From positions 1 through 64,000 of the forward strand of contig CAJTPB010000006.1 in the NCBI GenBank assembly GCA_910578065.1: a DNA stretch of 64,000 nucleotides. Reading direction: 5' to 3'. How positions within the stretch are numbered: the stretch's first letter is position 1; each line of letters begins with the position of its first letter. Positions 51,119 through 60,421 of the stretch are shown here, in pieces. The translations under genes were made by a program, and so were the position numbers. This stretch comes from an uncultured Christensenella sp. (GTDB taxonomy: Bacteria; Bacillota; Clostridia; Christensenellales; Borkfalkiaceae). The notes below the pieces were generated by a model, which saw only the letters and a list, made by a program, of their open reading frames with translations, ran no database searches and was not told the origin of the DNA.

Positions 51119-52624
51119 ATGACAGAAAAAGAATGGTTACAACTGAAAAACGGGACTGACGTACGCGGCACGGCAATAGACGGCGGTGCGGAAGATCCCG
51201 TCACCTTAACGGACGAAGCCGTGCTTGCCATTGCACGGGCGTTTTGCGTTTGGGTGAAGGCAAAAACGGGGATAGAACGCCCCGTGATCGCCGTAGGGCA
51301 CGATTCCCGTTTGTCCGCAAACCGCATTTCGCAAAAGGTTGCCGAAGGGGTCACCTCGTGCGGGGGCGACGTGATTTTAACGGGGCTATCCTCTACGCCG
51401 TCCATGTTTATGCTGCTGCAAGACGGATTCGGCGCCGACGCTTCCGTCATGATCACGGCGAGCCACCTCCCCTACCGTAAAAACGGATTAAAGTTTTTTA
51501 CCAAAGAGGGCGGGTTGGAAGGCGGCGACGTAACGGAAATTTTAAAGCGCGCGGCGGCGGGCGATTTTCCCGCGGGCAAGGGCAGCGTTACCGAAAAAAG
51601 TTACTTGCAACGGTATTCGCAAGACCTTGTGGAAAAGGTACGCAAGGCGTGCGGGGAAGAACAGCCTTTAAAGGGAAAGCGTATTTTGGTAGACGCGGGC
51701 AACGGCGCGGGCGGTTTTTATGTAGACTATGTGTTAAAACCGCTGGGCGCGGATACGCAAGGTTCGCAGTTTTTGCAGCCGGACGGCAATTTCCCCAATC
51801 ACATTCCCAATCCCGAAAACGCGGAAGCGATGAAGTCTGTCTGCGACGCGGTCAAAAAGCACAAAGCGGACTTGGGCATCATCTTCGATACCGACGTAGA
51901 CCGCGCGGGCGCGGTGGGTCCCGACGGAAGAGAGATCAACCGTAACGCTTTGATCGCGCTGATTTCCGCCATTTTGCTGGAAGAAAAGAAGGGCGCGTAT
52001 ATTGTTACCGATTCGGTCACGAGCGACGGACTCGCTTCTTTTATAAAAGCGCACGGCGGCGTGCACTACCGCTTTAAGCGGGGTTACAAAAACGTGATCA
52101 ACGAAAGCAAACGCCTGAACGGGGAAGGGAAAGATTCCCCTCTTGCGATCGAAACGAGCGGGCACGCGGCGCTGCGCGAAAATTACTTCCTCGACGACGG
52201 CGCATACCTTGTTACCCGCATTCTTATTTCCCTTGCAAAGTGCGCCAAGCAGGGCAAAAACCTGTTGGATCTGATTTCCGATCTACCCGAACCCGCGGAA
52301 GCGGCGGAAGTACGGCTTACCTTTGCGCCCGACTGCGATTTTAAAACACTGGGCGGAAAAGTGATCGAAGATTTAAAAAAGGTCGCAAAACGTTCCTCCT
52401 GCCTTTCGCTTGCGCCCGACAATCATGAAGGCGTGCGCATCAACTTCAGCGAAGAACAAGGCGACGGCTGGGCGCTTGTAAGAATGAGTTTGCACGAGCC
52501 GATCATGCCCATTAACGCCGAAAGCAACCGCGCGGGCGGAAACAAACGCATTCTTAACACTTTATACGGTTATTTGAAGGAATATTCCTTCCTGAATACA
52601 GACAATCTCAAAAAATTACTTTAA
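51119..52624 (+). CDS. Phosphoglucomutase/phosphomannomutase family protein
   Basis: The enzyme interconverts hexose-1- and hexose-6-phosphates. The phosphoserine is Ser115 in MITASHLPYRKNG, the metal loop is FDTDVDRAG (Asp257, 259, 261), the sugar-binding loop is IETSGHAALRENY and the phosphate site is EPIMPINAESNRAGG. The 501-residue length is longer than ManB-type (about 450) but all four domains are seen. Sugar specificity is not decidable. It is followed by transketolase 13 bases later. Confidence 0.93.
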   Translation: MTEKEWLQLKNGTDVRGTAIDGGAEDPVTLTDEAVLAIARAFCVWVKAKTGIERPVIAVGHDSRLSANRISQKVAEGVTSCGGDVILTGLSSTPSMFMLLQDGFGADASVMITASHLPYRKNGLKFFTKEGGLEGGDVTEILKRAAAGDFPAGKGSVTEKSYLQRYSQDLVEKVRKACGEEQPLKGKRILVDAGNGAGGFYVDYVLKPLGADTQGSQFLQPDGNFPNHIPNPENAEAMKSVCDAVKKHKADLGIIFDTDVDRAGAVGPDGREINRNALIALISAILLEEKKGAYIVTDSVTSDGLASFIKAHGGVHYRFKRGYKNVINESKRLNGEGKDSPLAIETSGHAALRENYFLDDGAYLVTRILISLAKCAKQGKNLLDLISDLPEPAEAAEVRLTFAPDCDFKTLGGKVIEDLKKVAKRSSCLSLAPDNHEGVRINFSEEQGDGWALVRMSLHEPIMPINAESNRAGGNKRILNTLYGYLKEYSFLNTDNLKKLL

Positions 52625-52637
52625 GGAGCAAATCGAA

Positions 52638-54629
52638 ATGAAAAAGAACACCATCAACGCAATTCGTATTTTATCGGCGGAAGCCATTCAAAAAGCAAAT
52701 TCCGGACATCCGGGGCTTCCCCTCGGCAGCGCGCCCATCGCATACGCGCTTTGGCAAAATTACTTGAAATTCAACAATCAAAACCCGAAGTGGGACGATC
52801 GCGACCGCTTCGTCCTTTCGGCGGGGCACGGTTCCATGCTCGATTATTCCCTGCTTTATCTGTACGGTTTGGGATTGACGAAAGAAGATCTGCAAAATTT
52901 CCGTCAGCTCAACTCTAAAACGCCCGGTCACCCCGAATACGGCCACACCGTCGGCATCGAAACGACGACGGGACCTTTGGGGCAGGGAATCGCAAACGCC
53001 GTAGGCATGGCGGTTGCGGAAGCGCACCTTGCCGCTACCTTTAACCGCGAAGGCTACCCCGTAGTAGATCATTACACCTACGCGATCTGCGGCGACGGCT
53101 GTTTGGAAGAGGGCATTTCGTATGAGGCTTGCTCGTTTGCGGGCACGCACGAATTGGGCAAACTGATTTTGTTCTACGACGACAACGATATCACCATCGA
53201 GGGAAATACGGATATCACCTTTAAAGAAGACGTCGCAAAGCGGTTCGAAGCGCAGAATTGGCAGGTTTTGCACGTCGATCTCGTTTCCCATCCCGACGAC
53301 GTTGCGCTGATTAACGCAGCGATCGAACAGGCGAAAAAGGAAAAGAAAAAGCCCTCTATCATCATCTGCAAAACGAAAATCGGCTACGGCACTCCCTTGG
53401 AAGGAAGCCATAAATGCCACGGCGCCCCTCTCGGCGCAGAAAATCTGCAAAAAACGAAAGAAAAGCTGGGCTGGCCCTGTTCCGAACCGTTCGAAGTGCC
53501 CCAAGAAGTTTTGGCGCACACGGCAGAAGCGGGCAAGCGCGGCGCGGAAGAAGAAAAGAAGTGGAACGCTATGTTCGCAAAATACGAAAAGGCGTACCCC
53601 GAACTTGCAAAAGCGTATAAAGCCGCTATGGCGGGCGAACTGATTGACCTTGCAAACGTTTCCGACCTGTTCGCATTCGATAAGCCCATGGCGACACGTC
53701 AAACTTCGGCGACCGTTTTAAATAAAATCGCGGCGCTCGTTCCCAACCTGATCGGCGGCTCTGCCGACCTTGCGCCCTCTAACCTTTCGGACATGAAAGA
53801 TACCGAAACGCACCGCTACGGCGATTTCACCCCCGAAAACTACGCGGGAAGAAACATGCACTTCGGCATCCGCGAACACGCAATGGCGGCGATCGCAAAC
53901 GGCATGCAGCTGCACGGCGGTCTTCGCAGCTACTGTTCGACTTTCTTCATCTTCTCCGACTACTGCAAACACGCAATGCGCCTTTCCGCATTGATGAACA
54001 TTCCCGTCGTATACATTTTAACGCACGACAGTATCGGCGTGGGCGAAGACGGACCTACCCATGAACCGGTCGAGCAGTTGATCGCGCTCCGCTCTATTCC
54101 AAACATGAAAGTGTACCGCCCCGCAGACGGAAAAGAAACGGCGGCGGCTTGGATCTCCGCGTTAACGGGCACCGCCCCCACCGCGTTGGTGCTTACCCGC
54201 CAAAATCTGCCCCAATACGAAAACAGCGGACTTTCCGCTTTGAAGGGCGGTTATGTGTTGGAAGACTGCGCAGGCACGCCCGACGTTCTTTTGATTGCGA
54301 GCGGTTCGGAAGTGGAACAGTGCGTCGGCGCAAAAGCGAAACTCGCAGAAGAAGGAATTAAAGCGCGCGTAATTTCCATGCCCTGCTTCGAGGAATTCGA
54401 AAAGCAGACGGAAGCGTATAAAGAAAGCGTGATCCCCTCTGCGGTAAAAGCGCGCGTTTGCGTAGAAGCCGGCTCCCCTTACAGCTGGTACAAATATGCG
54501 GGCGACAAGGGCGAAATCATCGGCATGTCTACCTTCGGCGCAAGCGGGCCCGCGCCCCAGCTATTCAAGCTGTTCGGATTTACGGTGGAAAACGTCGTAG
54601 AAAAAGCGAAAAAATCGTTGGCAAAATAA
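52638..54629 (+). CDS. tkt: Transketolase
   Basis: This thiamine-diphosphate enzyme moves two-carbon units in the pentose phosphate pathway. The 663-residue protein has the TPP/Mg motif GDGCLEEGISYEACSFAG...DDNDI, the N-terminal His in NSGHPGLPLG, LSAGHGSMLDYSLL, the middle-domain RFGIREHAMAAI-like string (HFGIREHAMAAIANG) and THDSIGVGEDGPTHEPVEQL. AAGGAG precedes the ATG. It follows the mutase in one unit. Confidence 0.96.
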   Translation: MKKNTINAIRILSAEAIQKANSGHPGLPLGSAPIAYALWQNYLKFNNQNPKWDDRDRFVLSAGHGSMLDYSLLYLYGLGLTKEDLQNFRQLNSKTPGHPEYGHTVGIETTTGPLGQGIANAVGMAVAEAHLAATFNREGYPVVDHYTYAICGDGCLEEGISYEACSFAGTHELGKLILFYDDNDITIEGNTDITFKEDVAKRFEAQNWQVLHVDLVSHPDDVALINAAIEQAKKEKKKPSIIICKTKIGYGTPLEGSHKCHGAPLGAENLQKTKEKLGWPCSEPFEVPQEVLAHTAEAGKRGAEEEKKWNAMFAKYEKAYPELAKAYKAAMAGELIDLANVSDLFAFDKPMATRQTSATVLNKIAALVPNLIGGSADLAPSNLSDMKDTETHRYGDFTPENYAGRNMHFGIREHAMAAIANGMQLHGGLRSYCSTFFIFSDYCKHAMRLSALMNIPVVYILTHDSIGVGEDGPTHEPVEQLIALRSIPNMKVYRPADGKETAAAWISALTGTAPTALVLTRQNLPQYENSGLSALKGGYVLEDCAGTPDVLLIASGSEVEQCVGAKAKLAEEGIKARVISMPCFEEFEKQTEAYKESVIPSAVKARVCVEAGSPYSWYKYAGDKGEIIGMSTFGASGPAPQLFKLFGFTVENVVEKAKKSLAK

Positions 54630-54641
54630 ACAGGCGAATTT

Positions 54642-54674
54642 ATCCCCCCATCGGAAAATTTCCGTTGGGGGGAT
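54642..54674 (+). terminator. Hairpin after tkt
   Basis: ATCCCCCCA and CGGAAA pair with TTTCCG and TGGGGGGAT (one bulged base each side). The T-run is weak, but the stem is very stable. Confidence 0.75.
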
Positions 54675-54677
54675 CGC

Positions 54678-54706
54678 TTTACGAAACCGCTTTTTTATGC
54701 TATTAT
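54678..54706 (+). promoter_or_regulatory. Promoter placing +1 on the 54713 ATG
   Basis: TTTACG (54678-54683), 17 bp, TGC-TATTAT (54701-54706, extended -10). Predicted +1 is the A of ATG 54713. Confidence 0.72.
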
Positions 54707-54712
54707 TTTGAT

Positions 54713-55654
54713 ATGGAAGAAAAAATCCGCTTTTACAAATTGAATCAGTCCAAGCGGTACGGCGCAGAAGGCGCGCTAATAAAGGTAAGCGAGGCGGTGC
54801 TTACGGCAATCGTTTTGCCCTTCTTTTGGATTGCATTTATTGCGTTTACCGTAATCAAGTTCAACGAACTGTTCCGCAGCGCGCACCTTACCGTTTTTTT
54901 CTTTGGATTTCTCGCCGTTCTGCTCGTGATTACCGCGGCGGTGTTTTACAGATATCGCCCGCTTTATAAAAACAGAAAGCGTGCGCGGCAAATTTTAAAA
55001 GACTGTACGCTTACGGAAGGAAGGGTAACGGAACTATCCGAACAAAAAAGGCAGCACTTCGGCACGCATCACTCGTATACCTATTATACGGTTCGAATCG
55101 TTTATTGCTTTTGCGGCTTAGACGGAAAGTTGAGGCAGGGCGAATTTTGCGGAAATTACGATAAAAATCCTTTCTACGTCGGACAAACGCTTATGATCGC
55201 CTTTTGCGAGGACGACAGTTTGATTTTAAACGAATTTACGCTTGCTGAGGGCGCGGAAGAATTTGCACGCACGGAAGCGGAGCGGAAACAAGCGAACTTT
55301 ACGGGCATTACGGGTAAAACGATCAAAATAGACCGTTCCCAACCCATAAAAATTGCCGATTACGAATGGCGGCTTTCGCGCTTAAACGCAAAGCACAAAA
55401 AACGGCTGACAAAAATTTTAAACGATCGCCCGCAGTTTACGGTCGGCACATTCTTTCTTCAAAAGCGAACTTACCGCAAGCGGGCAGAAAACGACAAATT
55501 TTACTGCTATCTCGATCGATCGGGCAAACAGTGCGTTGCCGCATGCGACGGGCTCGAAAAGCACAGCGACGGCGATCCTGTTACGGTTGCATACAGCGGA
55601 ACGCTTTCCGAAATCATTACAAAATATACCATTATTAAAAGCAGAGGAAAATAA
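54713..55654 (+). CDS. Membrane protein of unknown function (DUF3592-like features)
   Basis: The 313-residue protein has two hydrophobic segments (about 28-48 and 60-82), then a cytosolic or extracellular beta-rich domain with EGRVTELSEQ, the His-rich QHFGTHHSYTYYTVRIVYCF and a Cys pair in IVYCFCGLDG. This resembles the two-helix plus beta layout of DUF3592 proteins, but I am not sure. There is no Shine-Dalgarno; the start is set by the promoter. Confidence 0.7.
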   Translation: MEEKIRFYKLNQSKRYGAEGALIKVSEAVLTAIVLPFFWIAFIAFTVIKFNELFRSAHLTVFFFGFLAVLLVITAAVFYRYRPLYKNRKRARQILKDCTLTEGRVTELSEQKRQHFGTHHSYTYYTVRIVYCFCGLDGKLRQGEFCGNYDKNPFYVGQTLMIAFCEDDSLILNEFTLAEGAEEFARTEAERKQANFTGITGKTIKIDRSQPIKIADYEWRLSRLNAKHKKRLTKILNDRPQFTVGTFFLQKRTYRKRAENDKFYCYLDRSGKQCVAACDGLEKHSDGDPVTVAYSGTLSEIITKYTIIKSRGK

Positions 55655-55718
55655 CCCCCTGCTTTTCTATTTCCGCAACCGAGTTTCTTGCACCTGTCTT
55701 TATCGCTTGATAATAAAC

Positions 55719-56167
55719 TTATTCCTTTAACGAATCGGAACAGTCACTTAAAACCACCGTGCCGTTTAGGACTAAACTCACATCTTCTTTCTCTTGGTTT
55801 TGGATAAATTTCTCCACCGATTGCTTGTTCTCGCCTATCGTGATTACATAATGTCCTCTGCGCCAAAAACTTCAGTTTTCCATACTTATATTTTAATTTC
55901 GCACACCGCTCGGATATTATCATGGTACTTTTGCCTCTCAGTTATCCCATGAACGACGATAACATATGCTCACCATCGTATTATGATTCGGCATTAAATG
56001 CGCCTCTATGATTTCCACGCGCTTTCGACGACTCAATTTCCGCATGATTTTTCCTATCTCCGACGCAATACCACGTAACACTTTTCTATGATATTTCGGG
56101 GTGAATACAATATAGTATTGACAACACCACGTTTTGTCTGCGAAACAGAATGTATCGTTAACTTCAT
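55719..56167 (-). pseudogene. IS200/IS605-family transposase TnpA remnant
   Basis: In shifting frames the minus strand gives QYYIVFTPKYHRKVLRG, then RVEIIEAHLMPNH, then RRGHYVITIGENKQSVEKF and a stop at 55719. This is the small Y1 (HUH) transposase. At least two frameshifts break it: one after the first ~16 codons and others in the middle. The catalytic HUH motif, normally ending in H-x-H, reads NHNTM, so it is dead. It marks the edge of an AT-richer accessory stretch; 55655-56464 holds nothing else but hairpins. Confidence 0.88.
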
Positions 56168-56278
56168 TCTTCCTTTTAACGTCCCCCTTTGATCCCTTAC
56201 TTGTCTGCGGTTGCGAACCACATTCAATTTAGCACAAAGAAGCTTTTTGATATCCCTCACTTGGCTTAAAGCTGTTTA

Positions 56279-56298
56279 CCACCGGGCATAGCCGGTGG
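56279..56298. mobile_element. IS200-type end hairpin
   Basis: CCACCGG pairs with CCGGTGG around GCATAG. Such subterminal hairpins lie at the ends of IS200/IS605 elements; it is about 110 bases beyond the transposase remnant start. Confidence 0.6.
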
Positions 56299-56396
56299 AT
56301 TTTCACGAATCTTTGCTTTGCTTCGTTCCGTTTCCCTTATATAAAAAAGGAGTAAAGGGTAAGCACAATTCCCGTAGGGAATAAAAACGAATAGCA

Positions 56397-56435
56397 AGAA
56401 AGAACTCTCGAACAAATTGTTCGAGAGTTCTTTCT
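56397..56435. terminator. Perfect 19-bp inverted repeat
   Basis: Two 19-base arms around one central base form an almost perfect palindrome just past the 56465 stop. No T-run follows on the minus strand, so it may be a terminator, protein-binding or cruciform site. Confidence 0.6.
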
Positions 56436-56464
56436 GCGAGTAATTAAGTAAGCTAAATTGAAAT

Positions 56465-57280
56465 TTATAATACATTTATTTTGTCGGAATTTTGTGAGTC
56501 GCGAATAAGTTTTATTTTACCGTAAAGTACATCCGCGGCACCATATTCGACCAAACATTTGAAACTTATTATCATACTTTCTTCAGTCATTTCCGAAATT
56601 AAGAGTTCGCCGCGTTCTACGTCATCGGTTTCGACCGAATCAAGATTACAGACATAACCGCCGTTCGAAGAAAACTGTATCGATTTACCGATAAGGTCTT
56701 CTTTCGGTAAAATCAGACCCAAATCATTTTCTTCGGTAAAAGGACAGTCTTCAAAATAACTTATATTCAACGTGAACAAGTAAGTTTCGTAATCAAGTAC
56801 ATCGTCGTAATCGGTCGGCTTGGAAACAATTTTAGTGCCGCGTATCTGCAAAGCGAGATGAGCGCCTTTTACGCCGTTAAAATTTTTTTCTATGGTAAAT
56901 TTACCTTCCGCCGAAAATATAAGATTTTCCCTTGCAAAATTTACATAGCCCAAAGCACTGCACTCTTTGCAGTTAATATTATCGTACGCATCGTTAAGAT
57001 ACCCTGCAAGGGCGTTATTTGCGGCTATAATATGATCTCTCGCATCTTTTAAATACACTACGGTTCTTTTGATTTGTTTTTCTGTTTTGTGCATAAGAAC
57101 GGCGAACGTAACGGTAGTTGTTAAAAGTAAACCGCATAACGCTGTAAAACAAAACGAATACGGAAATTTCAATCCTACGCCGAGTAGTGGTAATGGTGTT
57201 AGTATCGCAAAAAGAACCGTAAGATTTTTGAATAGTTTTATACGCTTTTCCAATAAACGTAAATCGATATTGTCTTTCAT
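56465..57280 (-). CDS. Hypothetical membrane protein
   Basis: The 271-residue product has two close hydrophobic segments (about 21-35 and 40-62), then a soluble domain with CKECSALGYV and alternating beta strands. I recognise no family. The ATG at 57280 has GGAGAC upstream. Codons are AT-richer than in the flanking housekeeping genes, which fits acquisition together with the IS remnant. Confidence 0.65.
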   Translation of the reverse strand: MKDNIDLRLLEKRIKLFKNLTVLFAILTPLPLLGVGLKFPYSFCFTALCGLLLTTTVTFAVLMHKTEKQIKRTVVYLKDARDHIIAANNALAGYLNDAYDNINCKECSALGYVNFARENLIFSAEGKFTIEKNFNGVKGAHLALQIRGTKIVSKPTDYDDVLDYETYLFTLNISYFEDCPFTEENDLGLILPKEDLIGKSIQFSSNGGYVCNLDSVETDDVERGELLISEMTEESMIISFKCLVEYGAADVLYGKIKLIRDSQNSDKINVL

Positions 57281-57346
57281 GTTTGTCTCCGCTAAATTAC
57301 TGTTTATTGCTCTGTTATTATACAACAATCAAATTAGAATGTAAAG

Positions 57347-57385
57347 TAAAAGCGCACTTGCCTTGCTTGCAAGGTATGGTGCGCT
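57347..57385 (-). terminator. Terminator after rarA
   Basis: AGCGCAC pairs with GTGCGCT, with an inner CCTTGC/GCAAGG stem, followed by TTTACTTT on the minus strand. Confidence 0.8.
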
Positions 57386-57467
57386 ATACTTATATTCTGT
57401 TCCTGTGGTAAAATTCCCTATGGGAACTACGGTTAAATTTGCTCCTTTTAATTATTCCGCATTTAAA

Positions 57468-58691
57468 TTACTTTTTATCTTTCGGAAAGTAATCTCTGTC
57501 TTTTAAAGAATCAGGTAAGTATTGCTGCTCTACCCACCCGCCGTAATCGTGCGGGTATTTATACTTTTTGCTTGCTTCGGTGTGGTTTTTCAAATAATCC
57601 GGAATTCTATCGTCCGGATGATTTTTGGCGTCGTCTATTGCCATTCCCATTGCAACGACAACACGATTCGTTTTAGGCGCTTCACACACTTCGATAATGG
57701 CATGAGATAATGCAAGATTGCCTTCCGGCATACCCAAGTTATTTAGCACAAATAAGGCGTTACAGGCAGTATTTAAAGCCTTTGCCGAACAGCAATCTTC
57801 ACTTGCGTGCACTATCGTTCTTCTTGCTAAAAGCTGAGGCTCGCAACCTGCTTCAATCAATCTGTTCGCATAATACAATGCAGCCGTTGCATCGCTTCCG
57901 CGAAGACTTTTGCAAAACGCACTTAATATATGATAGAAATTTTCGTCATTTAAACTCAATGCTTTCTTTTGCAAACATTCCGCAGCTATTTCTTTCGTTA
58001 TAACTATTGTTCCGTCTGCGCTTATCGGAGTCGTCAAAGACCCTATTTCAAGCCCGTTTAACGCACTGCGAACGTCACCGCCGCAAGCTGTTGCAAAGTA
58101 AGTCAATGCCTCATCGTCAATCTTGATATTAAAATTCTTTAATCCGTTTGGTGCGACAATCGCTCTTCTCAAAGCTTTCTTTATATCTTCAACGCCGACC
58201 TGCTTAAATTCAAATAGCGTACAGCGACTTACGATTGCACGTGTCATACTGTAATTAGGCGACTCCGTAGTAGAACCTATCAATACAACTTGTCCGGATT
58301 CCAATACAGCCAAAAGCGAATCGCTCTGAGTTTTGCTCCATCTATGGCATTCATCCAAAAGCAAATAGGTTTTCTTGCCGAACATTTCAAAAGTCTTTTT
58401 TGCTTCTTCGATAACAACCTTAACGTCCGCTACACCGCTTGATATGGCGTTAAGCATAGCAAAATTGCCGCCGGTAGTTTCGGCGATAATTCTTGCAAGC
58501 GTCGTCTTACCTGTTCCCGGAGGGCCGTAAAAAATACAGCTCGGCACTTTTTTTGCTTGAATTAAACGACGAAGCAGTTTTCCTTCCCCAATAATATGTT
58601 GCTGTCCTACAAAATCATCCAAACTTGCAGGACGCATTTTTTCCGCTAACGGCTTGCGGTCGTTATATAAATTAGTAAATAAATTATCCAT
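57468..58691 (-). CDS. rarA: Replication-associated recombination protein A (MgsA/RarA AAA+ ATPase)
   Basis: RarA acts at stalled replication forks. The 407-residue protein has the fork-clamp-like start (LAEKMRPASLDDFVGQQHI), Walker A FYGPPGTGKTTLAR, Walker B TYLLLDECHRW, sensor VLIGSTTESPNYSMTRAIVSRC, and the tetramerisation C-terminus (NRLIEAGCEPQLLARRTI, KKYKYPHDYGGWVEQQYLPDSL). It is a core gene but shares the AT-rich codon use of the accessory neighbours. Only a weak ribosome binding site (GAAAAAGA) is visible. Confidence 0.95.
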   Translation of the reverse strand: MDNLFTNLYNDRKPLAEKMRPASLDDFVGQQHIIGEGKLLRRLIQAKKVPSCIFYGPPGTGKTTLARIIAETTGGNFAMLNAISSGVADVKVVIEEAKKTFEMFGKKTYLLLDECHRWSKTQSDSLLAVLESGQVVLIGSTTESPNYSMTRAIVSRCTLFEFKQVGVEDIKKALRRAIVAPNGLKNFNIKIDDEALTYFATACGGDVRSALNGLEIGSLTTPISADGTIVITKEIAAECLQKKALSLNDENFYHILSAFCKSLRGSDATAALYYANRLIEAGCEPQLLARRTIVHASEDCCSAKALNTACNALFVLNNLGMPEGNLALSHAIIEVCEAPKTNRVVVAMGMAIDDAKNHPDDRIPDYLKNHTEASKKYKYPHDYGGWVEQQYLPDSLKDRDYFPKDKK

Positions 58692-58724
58692 ATCTTTTTC
58701 TTTTATGGCGTCGTCTTTTCGACA

Positions 58725-59477
58725 TTAAATTTCCAAGTGATATCGTACGATTGATATTTCACCGACATTGAAACACTGTAACAACGTTCCGTCGTTTGTT
58801 CCGGCAATTCCGCCTGCGTTAAAGCTATTATTAGATATTCTGCCGCGGTTCGCATTGCAAACCAAAGTACCTTTAAAATTATGCCCGACGATACCGCCGG
58901 TATCAGACGCGGATGCCGACATCGTACTTATATCGGCAAGATTAACAGTATTTTCCACACGCCCCGAATTGTAACCGACAATACCTCCGGTATACATTCC
59001 GCCGCGTATCGTTCCGTCCAAAGTTAAATCTTTAATGACAGAGTTCTGACTTGTAACGCCAAACAAACCGATATTATCCGAGATACGATTGATTATAATT
59101 CCGGATATTTTTCTATTGTTCCCTAAAAAGGTTCCAGCGAAGGGATATAACGACGTTCCTATCGGCATCCATCCCGCAAGTCCGCCTTGTGAGATATCGG
59201 TTAAATCAATATCGCTTTCTAAACTGAAATACACGCCGTTATATCCATTTACGCCGCCGCTTTGCACGTTAGCAGATAATCTTTGCAAGTGCTCGTCTGT
59301 TGAAATTAAATAAGGCGACTCTTCTGTACCGTTCCCTCCGCCGAATTCGGAAGTATCGGCATAAACAATGATACCGTCACTAAAAAATATAAGAAAAACA
59401 GCAAGAAGCATTACCGCTATAAAACCTACAGCGGCAATGTTTCTTATAATTAACTTTTTTACCGACAACTGCTTCAT
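58725..59477 (-). CDS. GLUG-repeat surface protein, possibly C-terminally truncated
   Basis: The 250-residue product has a membrane or signal segment (about 14-36), then two to three GLUG-like repeats (TGGIVGYNSGRVENTVNLAD, DTGGIVGHNFKGTLVCNA, AGGIAGTNDGTLLQCFNV) and stops soon after (RYHLEI). It has no sorting motif. The abrupt end suggests truncation. A TATAAA box lies seven bases before the ATG, so a leaderless start is possible. Confidence 0.68.
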   Translation of the reverse strand: MKQLSVKKLIIRNIAAVGFIAVMLLAVFLIFFSDGIIVYADTSEFGGGNGTEESPYLISTDEHLQRLSANVQSGGVNGYNGVYFSLESDIDLTDISQGGLAGWMPIGTSLYPFAGTFLGNNRKISGIIINRISDNIGLFGVTSQNSVIKDLTLDGTIRGGMYTGGIVGYNSGRVENTVNLADISTMSASASDTGGIVGHNFKGTLVCNANRGRISNNSFNAGGIAGTNDGTLLQCFNVGEISIVRYHLEI

Positions 59478-59527
59478 GGATAATTTTATACTAATTCCGT
59501 TATGTAAAAGACATGCCCTTGCTATAA

Positions 59528-60394
59528 TCAATAAACGACTATCCGCAATATATCACTCACCACTTGAGGATCGCGTTTATTCACTGCTCTTACATAAATC
59601 ACGTCCCCGGTTTGCGCATCTTCTGTTACATATAAATAAGGAGCTGAAGAATGCATATATGCTATTGTATCTATTAAACTATCATCAATTTTTTGTCCGC
59701 CTCTTTCAATCGACAATATCTGAAATTCACATTCTGTATAAGATGCGTTATCGGGAACGGTAGTCACAAACATTCTACAAGGCGATCCTTTCGATACGCA
59801 ATTTTCCCTGCCGCTTGACCATGCCTCAACCGAAATGCTTTCTGCGGGAATACGATTGCGTACAAAATGCAAATTGAATTCCTTATGAAGATTATATGTT
59901 GTATCATCGATTGTTACTTTTGCAGTAATATCAAATTCATATGGAAGTATATTCGTTTGAAAACAATCCCCGCCAGTAATATCTATTATATCAGGTTGCG
60001 AATACTCTATGTCCACATAAAAAAGCGGCATTATACTCTCTTCTGTAACATTAGTCTGCATATTTGTAATTTTACGCATGACTGAAGGGCCATCCTGATA
60101 GCCTTGAGCAAACTCATACACGTCTTTTACTTCGCTTAAATAATACTCGGCATACTCATACTGCGCCTTATATATCGTTTTGTTTCCTTCTGTTACAGGA
60201 TCGCTCCAATCGATAAAGCGATAACCGGGATTAGGTATAACCGGAGGCATACCCACGAGCGTACCTTCTTGTATCTGCCCGTACTCGCCTGCATCGTATA
60301 CGGTTTCCTCTTCGCCGCCGCAAGCAACCAATGATAACGTAGATAACGTCATAACCGCCGATAACACTACTGCCAAAACATTTTTCTTTTTCAT
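59528..60394 (-). CDS. Lipoprotein with InlB-repeat-like region
   Basis: The 288-residue product has a lipoprotein signal (LAVVLSAVMTLSTLSLVAC, lipobox VACGG). Residues about 50-85 resemble the Listeria/Bacteroides InlB B-repeat (GYRFIDWSDPVTEGNKTIY). The rest is an unrecognised beta-rich extracellular domain with PAESISVEAWSSGR. AAGGAG is placed well. It belongs to the AT-richer accessory block. Confidence 0.7.
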   Translation of the reverse strand: MKKKNVLAVVLSAVMTLSTLSLVACGGEEETVYDAGEYGQIQEGTLVGMPPVIPNPGYRFIDWSDPVTEGNKTIYKAQYEYAEYYLSEVKDVYEFAQGYQDGPSVMRKITNMQTNVTEESIMPLFYVDIEYSQPDIIDITGGDCFQTNILPYEFDITAKVTIDDTTYNLHKEFNLHFVRNRIPAESISVEAWSSGRENCVSKGSPCRMFVTTVPDNASYTECEFQILSIERGGQKIDDSLIDTIAYMHSSAPYLYVTEDAQTGDVIYVRAVNKRDPQVVSDILRIVVY

Positions 60395-60421
60395 AAATTT
60401 ACTCCTTATTTTTTATTGTTA

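Noticed and set aside
52671..53702. 343-codon minus-strand ORF
   Set aside because: It lies fully antisense to transketolase, which has all its motifs.
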